DNA from: Dechloromonas denitrificans
Lineage (GTDB): Bacteria > Pseudomonadota > Gammaproteobacteria > Burkholderiales > Rhodocyclaceae
NCBI RefSeq assembly: GCF_001551835.1
Contig: NZ_LODL01000019.1
Coordinates: 3,915 to 67,914 of the forward strand
Direction of reading: 5' to 3'
Length of the DNA: 64,000 bases
The translations under genes and the position numbers were made by a program. The notes under the pieces are model-generated. The model saw only the letters and a program-made list of their open reading frames with translations, made no database searches and was not told the origin of the DNA. This document shows positions 57,565 through 64,000 of the stretch, piece after piece (positions within the stretch are counted from its first letter, which is position 1; each line of letters begins with the position of its first letter).

Positions 57565-57750
57565 GGTGGCGGATGTCTGAAAATGGGCAGGGGCAGCGCG
57601 AGGTCCGGATCAAATCAGCATCATTTGATGCTCAGTACATTACACGGAAAAACAGCGATGCGCTGCCTGCCGGATGCTGGCCCGACTGGCGAAGAAGGTA
57701 GCAAGGGCTATTATTTCATTGATGCTCAAACATTCAGGGAGTCGATAATC

Positions 57751-58362
57751 GTGCCAGTCAATCATCCCGCCTATACCGCCGAAGAGGCACTGCAGCGCCT
57801 GAAAGAAGGGAATGCCCGTTTCGTTGCCGGCGAGGCCCGTTTCCCGACGGTGCAAAAGGAAGTCCTGGCCGAACTGGCCAAAGGCCAGCAGCCTTACGCC
57901 ACCATTCTCGGTTGCAGCGACAGTCGGGTACCGCCCGAGCTGGTTTTCGATGCCGGCTTTGGCGAACTCTTCGTGGTCCGCGTCGCTGGCAATGTGCTCG
58001 GCCCATCGATCCTCGGGACGCTGCAGTACGCCGGTGCCCATCTGCATACGCCGCTCTTTGTCGTGCTCGGCCACGAAGGCTGCGGGGCGGTCAAGGCGGC
58101 AATCGCCTCGAAGTTCCAGGGGGCGACGCAAAAAAGCCGGATCGAGATCCTGCTCGAAAACATCCTGCCGGCGCTCGAAACGCTGGATGGGACGCAACCG
58201 GCCGAGGCGCTGCTTCACTCTGCCGTGGAAGCCAACGTTCGGCATACAGTCAGCCAATTGCTCGCCACGCCGGAGGCCCAGGCAAATCTGGCCATCGGCA
58301 AGGTGAAACTGGTCGGCGCGGTGTACGAGCTTGAGACGGGGCGCGTCCGCTTCCTCGACTAA
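57751..58362 (+). CDS. Beta-class carbonic anhydrase
   Basis: A 203-aa zinc enzyme interconverting CO2 and bicarbonate. The zinc ligands and active site are visible: CSDSR with Cys55, Asp57 and Arg59, then GHEGCGAV with His108 and Cys111. I chose the GTG at 57751 behind AGGGAG because the family begins just before EEALQRLKEGN; the longer frame extends through non-conserved sequence. It is divergent from the outer-membrane protein gene and 188 bases upstream of the Dcu-type transporter gene. Confidence 0.92.
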   Translation: MPVNHPAYTAEEALQRLKEGNARFVAGEARFPTVQKEVLAELAKGQQPYATILGCSDSRVPPELVFDAGFGELFVVRVAGNVLGPSILGTLQYAGAHLHTPLFVVLGHEGCGAVKAAIASKFQGATQKSRIEILLENILPALETLDGTQPAEALLHSAVEANVRHTVSQLLATPEAQANLAIGKVKLVGAVYELETGRVRFLD

Positions 58363-58388
58363 ACGCTGCCCGGCCAACGGTCGATGCC

Positions 58389-58398
58389 TGCGGTCAAC
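58389..58398 (+). repeat. Intergenic copy of TGCGGTCRAC word
   Basis: TGCGGTCAAC preceded by C, located 27 bases after the carbonic anhydrase stop codon, in a gap with no obvious terminator. Confidence 0.6.
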
Positions 58399-58550
58399 GT
58401 CCCCGGGTGGGCAATTTGTCCGTCTCTTTCCGGGTAACTCTCCCGGCGCGCGCCTGTCGGGTAAACCGGCTGTTCATTGTTATTCCCCTGTGGCATAGTG
58501 GGTAAAAATGCTGCGGTGCAGCAACAAATCAAACCAACAAGGGGAATGTC

Positions 58551-59876
58551 ATGTTCGATTTCTGGATCCAGTTTGCGCTGGTTTTAACGGCGATCCTGAT
58601 CGGCATCCGGCGCGGCGGGGTGGCGCTCGGGTTGATCGGCGGCCTCGGCGTCGCGGTGCTCACTTTTGGTTTCCGCGTTGCACCATCCGAACCGCCGATC
58701 ACGGTGATGCTGATCATCCTCGCCGTGGTCACCGCCTCGGCCACCTTGCAGGTCGCCGGCGGCCTCGATTTCCTGGTCCAGCAAGCCGAACGCTTGATGC
58801 GCCGGCATCCGCAGCAGATCACGCTGCTCGCGCCGCTGTCCACCTTCCTGCTGACCGTGTGCGTCGGCACCGGCCATGCCGTCTATTCGTTGCTGCCGGT
58901 GATTGCCGATGTCGCGCTGAAGACAAAAATCCGCCCGGAGCGGCCGATGGCGATTGCCAGCGTCGCCTCGCAGATGGGCATCACGGCCAGTCCGGTGGCA
59001 GCCGCCGTCACCACCTTTCTGGCGATGACGGCGAAGACCGCGGCGCCGGTCACGCTCGGCCAGATCTTGATGGTGACGCTACCGGCCGGCCTGATCGGCG
59101 TCATCGCCGCTGCGCTGTGGAGCATGCGGCGCGGCCTCGATCTCGACAAGGACCCGGAATTCCTCGAGCGAATGCAGGACCCGGCTTTCCGCGCTTCGGT
59201 CGAAATGTCGGTGACGACGCTCGACAAGCAGTTGCCGGCGGCGGCACGGCTGTCGGTCATCCTCTTTTTCTCCGGCATCCTGTGCATCGTTGCACTGGCG
59301 CTGTTTCCGCAACTCTTGCCGCTGGTCAAAGGCAAGCCGATGCCGATGACGACCGTGGTGCAGGTCATCATGCTGGCTTTCGGCGCCTTCATCCTGTTCG
59401 CCGCCAACGTCAAGGCGGCGGCCATTGCCAAGTCGGAGGTATTTACCGCCGGCATGATCGCCGTCGTCTCGATCTTCGGCATCGCCTGGATGAGCGATAC
59501 CTTCGTCAAGGCCAACGAGAGCTTCCTCGTCGACAACATCAAGGCGATGGTCGAATACGCGCCCTGGACCTTCGCGCTTGCCATGTTCGCCGTCTCCGCC
59601 TTCGTCAAGAGCCAGGCGGCGACGCTGACCATCATGCTGCCCTTCGGCCTGGCGCTCGGCCTCTCGCCGCAACTGCTGCTCGGCTTGATGCCGTCCTGCT
59701 ACGCCTATTTCTTCTTTGCCTTCTACCCGAGCGACCTGGCAGCGATCAACATGGACCGCAGCGGCACGACGCGGATCGGCAAATACCTGCTCAACCACAG
59801 CTTCATGATTCCCGGCTGGATCGGCGTCATCGTCTCGACGATCGTCGCCTACGGGCTGGCCCAGGCGTATTTCTGA
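58551..59876 (+). CDS. Anaerobic C4-dicarboxylate transporter (Dcu family)
   Basis: A 441-aa inner-membrane transporter with about ten to twelve TM helices matching the DcuA/DcuB family: GTGHAVYSLLPVIADVAL, MAIASVASQMGITASPVAA, and the YPSDLAAINMDRSGTT segment near the C-terminus. Dcu proteins exchange fumarate, malate or aspartate for succinate, chiefly in anaerobic growth. A DctB/DctD-type two-component system is encoded 2-4 kb downstream and could regulate it. RBS AAGGGGAATGTC precedes ATG at 58551. Confidence 0.9.
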   Translation: MFDFWIQFALVLTAILIGIRRGGVALGLIGGLGVAVLTFGFRVAPSEPPITVMLIILAVVTASATLQVAGGLDFLVQQAERLMRRHPQQITLLAPLSTFLLTVCVGTGHAVYSLLPVIADVALKTKIRPERPMAIASVASQMGITASPVAAAVTTFLAMTAKTAAPVTLGQILMVTLPAGLIGVIAAALWSMRRGLDLDKDPEFLERMQDPAFRASVEMSVTTLDKQLPAAARLSVILFFSGILCIVALALFPQLLPLVKGKPMPMTTVVQVIMLAFGAFILFAANVKAAAIAKSEVFTAGMIAVVSIFGIAWMSDTFVKANESFLVDNIKAMVEYAPWTFALAMFAVSAFVKSQAATLTIMLPFGLALGLSPQLLLGLMPSCYAYFFFAFYPSDLAAINMDRSGTTRIGKYLLNHSFMIPGWIGVIVSTIVAYGLAQAYF

Positions 59877-59913
59877 GCCGTTATTTCGTCCAGCGAAACT
59901 CTATACTGGTGAT

Positions 59914-60081
59914 ATGAAATCGCCGTTCGATATTCTGCTTGTCCTCGGGATGGTCCTTTGTTACGGCTTGGGGCAAGTTTTTGCAGCCGACCGCTTTGCA
60001 CTGGCTGCCGGTCTGCTTCTTGTTGTCTTCATGCTTCGCTTGCTGGGCAGCACGCTCACTTGGCTTCTCGGCGGGCGCTAA
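59914..60081 (+). CDS. Small two-helix membrane protein (55 aa)
   Basis: A 55-aa predicted membrane protein. Two hydrophobic helices (about residues 6-24 and 29-51) flank the short polar loop AADRFA, with an Arg at the end. I do not recognise the family. The ribosome binding site is weak (CTGGTGAT). Its size is shorter than most gene-calling thresholds, so it might be missed or spurious. Confidence 0.4.
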   Translation: MKSPFDILLVLGMVLCYGLGQVFAADRFALAAGLLLVVFMLRLLGSTLTWLLGGR

Positions 60082-60125
60082 CCCCATCAGCATTGATTAA
60101 TATTTTCAGATTGAGGGCTGTTGCC

Positions 60126-60284
60126 ATGGCATCAATCGGTCAATTCCTGTTTTTTATCGGCATCGGCCTGCTGGGGGGCGGCATCAAGTGGGGGATCGGT
60201 TGGGCGCTGTTGGTTGGATTCATCGCTCTGCTGATTCCCTGCCTTGTCCCCGTATTGATTTTCCTGTTTCGGCCTTATCGCTGA
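60126..60284 (+). CDS. Small two-helix membrane protein (52 aa)
   Basis: A 52-aa hydrophobic protein: helix 1 about residues 5-19, helix 2 about 23-47, ending FRPYR. The ATG follows GAGGGCTGTTGCC. No family is recognised. It is 44 bases after the 55-aa gene and could be co-transcribed with it. Confidence 0.45.
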   Translation: MASIGQFLFFIGIGLLGGGIKWGIGWALLVGFIALLIPCLVPVLIFLFRPYR

Positions 60285-60440
60285 TTGGCAGCATTGATCA
60301 CTGCCCGGTCGCACACACAAAGGCAAGAATTGTTGCAAACGGTTACTTGAAATGTCGGGGAGGCGCCCGTATCTTCTAGCCATGCGCTGACCAGACATCA
60401 GCCTGACGGTCGCCACCTCCCCCTCTCCCCCGGCCGTCCG

Positions 60441-60471
60441 AAAGCCCCATACTCCCCCGGTGTGGGGCTTT
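60441..60471 (+). terminator. Stable hairpin upstream of RNase H-like gene
   Basis: AAAGCCCCATAC (60441-60452) pairs with GTGTGGGGCTTT (60460-60471), 12 base pairs with one wobble. The T run after it is short (CGCCTTT), so termination of the small-protein transcript or a leader hairpin are both possible. The rest of the gap 60285-60547 holds no gene that I can support. Confidence 0.5.
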
Positions 60472-60547
60472 CGCCTTTCTGCGGCATGGGAAAGGCCGCG
60501 AATTCCGATTATTCTTGGCCCCCGTTTGCCCGAAGCCGCGAAAGCCC

Positions 60548-61039
60548 ATGCCGAGAAGAAGAAAAAAGAAGGTCGCCCGCATCCTTTATCCGTCGATCGG
60601 CCCCTTGCCGGCCCGGCTGGCCGAGCAGTTCGCCGGGCGTCTGCTGGTCTTCAGCGATGCCAGCCAGCGCCGGCACGGTGGGCTGGCGGCGGTGCTCTTC
60701 GCCGATCAGGCGGGCGAGCCGCTGGTCAGTACGCGGACGGTGCCGCTGACCGGCAGCAACGAACTGGAATTGCTGGCCGCCCTGTTCGCGCTGGCCGAGG
60801 TCGAGCGCCAGTTTCCAGGGCGGGAAGCCAGCCTGTTTTCCGATAATCAGGACGCGGTGACCCGGTTGAGTCGCGCCGCGACCATCGGCCTGGCTCAGGA
60901 CCCGGCCCTGGCTGCGCTCTGTGCCGAACTGGGCGTCACCGCGACGCTGGCCAGAGCGACGATTCATTGGATACGCGGCCATGCCACCTGTCGCGGCAAC
61001 ACCCTGGCCGACCAGCATGCGGCACAGGCCGCTGCCTAG
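60548..61039 (+). CDS. RNase H-like protein
   Basis: A 163-aa protein of the RNase HI superfamily. Acidic residues expected for the two-metal site are present: Asp37 (VFSDASQ), Glu72/Glu74 (NELELLAA), Asp99 (LFSDNQDAV) and Asp155 (NTLADQHA), with HWIRGHATCRGN as the conserved basic-loop region. The basic start MPRRRKKKVAR could bind nucleic acid. Such rnhA-like paralogues are found beside canonical rnhA in betaproteobacteria. Activity on RNA-DNA hybrids is expected but not certain. Confidence 0.78.
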   Translation: MPRRRKKKVARILYPSIGPLPARLAEQFAGRLLVFSDASQRRHGGLAAVLFADQAGEPLVSTRTVPLTGSNELELLAALFALAEVERQFPGREASLFSDNQDAVTRLSRAATIGLAQDPALAALCAELGVTATLARATIHWIRGHATCRGNTLADQHAAQAAA

Positions 61040-61068
61040 GGCTGCCTGGTTTTTGCCTTTTTTGACCG

Positions 61069-61078
61069 GTCGACCGCA
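61069..61078 (-). repeat. Intergenic copy of TGCGGTCRAC word
   Basis: GTCGACCGCA (TGCGGTCGAC on the minus strand) in the 72-base gap between the convergent RNase H-like and DctD-like genes. Confidence 0.6.
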
Positions 61079-61111
61079 GGCATGGCGTTTGTCTCGCCGC
61101 CAGCGCTGCGA

Positions 61112-62432
<1,321 letters not shown>

Positions 62433-62440
<8 letters not shown>

Positions 62441-62795
62441 TGAGCACGGCCTTGGCATAGCTCGGCCGGTCGAGGTCGACGGTTTCGACGCTGAGCTGGA
62501 TTTCTGCCCGATTTTGCGGGTCGACCGCAGCGATCAGCGCGGCGAGCACGGCATCGGCCAGTTCTTTGCGTTCCTCGGCGCTGCGCCCGGCGAGCAGGGC
62601 GATGCGGACATGGGCGAAGCCGCGCGGGCTCGGGCTGATGCCGACCAGGAAGGTTTCCAGGCCAATCGCCCGGCTCTTGATGTCCGGCTCGCTGAACAGG
62701 CCGGAGTCGAACATCGCGGCATTGAGCGCGGCGAGGGCGCGGGTCGGGTTGAAGTTGCTCAGGTTGCGAGTGTATTCAAGTGTCAGATGGGGCAT
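62433..62795 (-). CDS. 5-carboxymethyl-2-hydroxymuconate isomerase-like protein
   Basis: A 120-aa protein of the CHMI (HpaF) family in the tautomerase-like superfamily. The chain begins MPHLTLEYT, and the proline next to Met would become the catalytic N-terminal Pro after Met removal. The Arg residue of the active-site region and GFAHVRIALLAGR are also present. CHMI acts in homoprotocatechuate degradation, but no other pathway gene is here. It is sandwiched between DctB and DctD with overlaps of 20 and 8 bases, so it is certainly co-expressed with them; a role linked to dicarboxylate sensing is unproved. Confidence 0.8.
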
Positions 62796-64000
62796 CGGGG
62801 TCTCCTGCGGCAGGCAGCGTCAATACAAAAACGGCGCCGCCATCGGGCGCATTGTGCGCGCTCAGCGTGCCGCCGTAACTTTCGACGATGGTCAGCGAAA
62901 TGGCCAGGCCGAGGCCGAGGCCTTCGCCGGCCGGCTTGGTGGTGTAGAAAGGTTCAAACAGGTGGTGGCGCACTTCCTCGGGCAGGCCGGGGCCGTGGTC
63001 GCGGACTTCGATGGCGACCTTGTCGCCGTCATGGCGGGTGCCGACTTCGAGCAGGGCATCGGCCTGGCCGGCCATTGCATCCAGCCCGTTGCGCAGCAGA
63101 TTGACCAGCACCTGTTCCAGGCGGCCGGCTTCGGCGATCAGCCGCAGGTCCCGGGCGACCGGAGCGACGGCGATGCGGGCGGCGGTTTCGCGGCGGCGCG
63201 GCTCGACGATCATCAGCGCGTGCTCGATGGCGCTGGCGACGCTGACCGGCTGCGGCGTCGGCGCTTCCTTGCGGGCGAAGATCTTGAGCTGGCGGACGAT
63301 GCGGCCGGTGCGCTCGACCAGTTCGCTGATCATCTGCAGGTTTTCGGCCACTTCGCCATGTCGACCGCGGGCGAGCAGGGCGCTGGCGTTGTCGGCGAAG
63401 GTTTGCAATGCGGCCAGCGGCTGGTTGAGTTCGTGGCTGATACCGGCCGACATCTGGCCGAGCGTCGCCAGCTTGCCGGCCTGGACTGCGGCATCGCGCG
63501 TTTCGCGCAGGATGGCCTTGGTGCTTTCGAGAGCAGCGATCTGTTCGGTGAGGTCGGCCGTGCGTTCGGCGATGCGGTTTTCCAGCTCGCCATAGACGCG
63601 GCGCAGTTCCTCGCGGCGGCGGGCGCGGTGGCGGAAATGGGCGGCCAGGCCAATGCCGAAGGCAGCGGCGAAGGCGACCGCGGTCGCGGCGCCGAGCGCG
63701 GCGGCACGGGCCTCGCTCGGGTCGCCCAATTGGACGACCTGCCAGCCCAGGCTGCCGACCGGACGGGTGTGGATCAGCCGTTGGCGCGGCGCTTCGCCGG
63801 GCAGGGCGAGGCTCTGCGGTTCGCTGGGGGCGGTGGGAATGGCTGTGGCCGAGAGCGGGGTGATCGCCTGGTTGCCGTATTGCCGCGTTTCGGCGAGGCG
63901 GGCGGTGACCGTGTCGCCGAGCGGGGCCAGCGTGCGGTAGCGCAGCTTGCGGTCGGAAGAGAGGAAGACCACGCCATCGGCATCGGTCAGCAGCAGCGTG
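62776..64000 (-). CDS. dctB: Sensor histidine kinase (DctB-like), C-terminal part
   Basis: The visible part is about 408 codons, running off the right end of the window. It contains a periplasmic segment near TDADGVVFLSS (a PAS-like Cache end typical of DctB), a TM segment (LGAATAVAFAAAFGIGLAA), a coiled-coil region, HisKA with MSAGISHELNQPLAAL, and the ATPase with NLLRNGLDAM and GLGLGLAIS. The DctB-type kinase senses C4-dicarboxylates and phosphorylates DctD. Its end overlaps the isomerase gene by 20 bases. The N-terminus lies outside the window. Confidence 0.88.
   Translation of the reverse strand, partial: TLLLTDADGVVFLSSDRKLRYRTLAPLGDTVTARLAETRQYGNQAITPLSATAIPTAPSEPQSLALPGEAPRQRLIHTRPVGSLGWQVVQLGDPSEARAAALGAATAVAFAAAFGIGLAAHFRHRARRREELRRVYGELENRIAERTADLTEQIAALESTKAILRETRDAAVQAGKLATLGQMSAGISHELNQPLAALQTFADNASALLARGRHGEVAENLQMISELVERTGRIVRQLKIFARKEAPTPQPVSVASAIEHALMIVEPRRRETAARIAVAPVARDLRLIAEAGRLEQVLVNLLRNGLDAMAGQADALLEVGTRHDGDKVAIEVRDHGPGLPEEVRHHLFEPFYTTKPAGEGLGLGLAISLTIVESYGGTLSAHNAPDGGAVFVLTLPAAGDPDAPSDT

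Overview
The window is a gene-dense, GC-rich (roughly 60% or more by eye) proteobacterial chromosome segment. Gene families, strong AGGAG ribosome binding sites, a PsrA-type fatty-acid regulator, DctB/DctD, HME-RND efflux and a QseBC-like redox cluster suggest a betaproteobacterium, most likely Rhodocyclales (Dechloromonas/Azonexus-like). The taxonomic placement is inference; no marker gene proves it. Nearly all long ORFs opposite the genes are shadows produced by high-GC third positions.

Layout. 1-2 kb: tRNA-Ala(GGC), gltX, tRNA-Val(CAC) and a terminator. 1.9-6.1 kb: a three-gene ABC export unit (ATPase, fused FtsX permease, Tat-exported lipocalin/AttH-like protein). 6.1-10.1 kb: CBS protein, small stress/membrane proteins (DUF883, DUF1328), an EF-hand-like periplasmic protein and a CPA1 antiporter. 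10.4-12.1 kb: two small paralogues sharing a C-terminal tail, then a folB-like/DHFR pair. 12.1-14.5 kb: a PAS-GGDEF-EAL protein. 14.5-23.2 kb: TetR (PsrA-like) regulator and beta-oxidation set 1 (FadE, thiolase, DegV lipid-binding protein, FadJ-like enzyme, FadL porin). 23.2-26.8 kb: QseBC/PmrAB-like two-component system co-directional with cytochrome b561 and two c-type cytochromes. 26.9-32.6 kb: FKBP isomerase, then a large hybrid kinase behind an unusual TRAP-DctP/LivK double binding protein. 32.8-38.5 kb: an HME-RND metal efflux operon. 38.9-41.7 kb: ZorA/ZorB-like motor genes plus a small third gene. 41.9-51.1 kb: beta-oxidation set 2 (HCDH-ECH, thiolase, thioesterase, chalcone-isomerase-like protein, FadD, nitronate monooxygenase, acyl-CoA dehydrogenase). 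51.2-52.7 kb: a lower-GC patch with a REP-like element, a lone integron attC site, a GNAT cassette gene and an HMA protein. 52.8-54.4 kb: a LexA-box operon with an SRAP protein. 54.6-57.6 kb: envelope proteins. 57.7-64 kb: carbonic anhydrase, Dcu-type transporter, RNase H-like protein, and DctB/DctD flanking a CHMI-like isomerase; DctB runs off the window end.

How it fits together. Three loci (the TetR gene with set 1, the fadL gene, and set 2) carry matching CAAAC-N4-GTTTG-type inverted repeats over their promoters, so one PsrA-like repressor probably controls fatty-acid uptake, activation and beta-oxidation. Two other loci (the cytochrome/two-component operon and the metal efflux operon) carry CTTAAG-N5 direct repeats like PmrA/QseB boxes, which suggests that the QseBC-like pair controls both.

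Most notable observations: the truncated or minimal Zorya-like cluster, the fused double solute receptor next to its hybrid kinase, about twenty copies of the DNA word TGCGGTCRAC in varying reading frames, the lone attC cassette, and the two predicted regulons.
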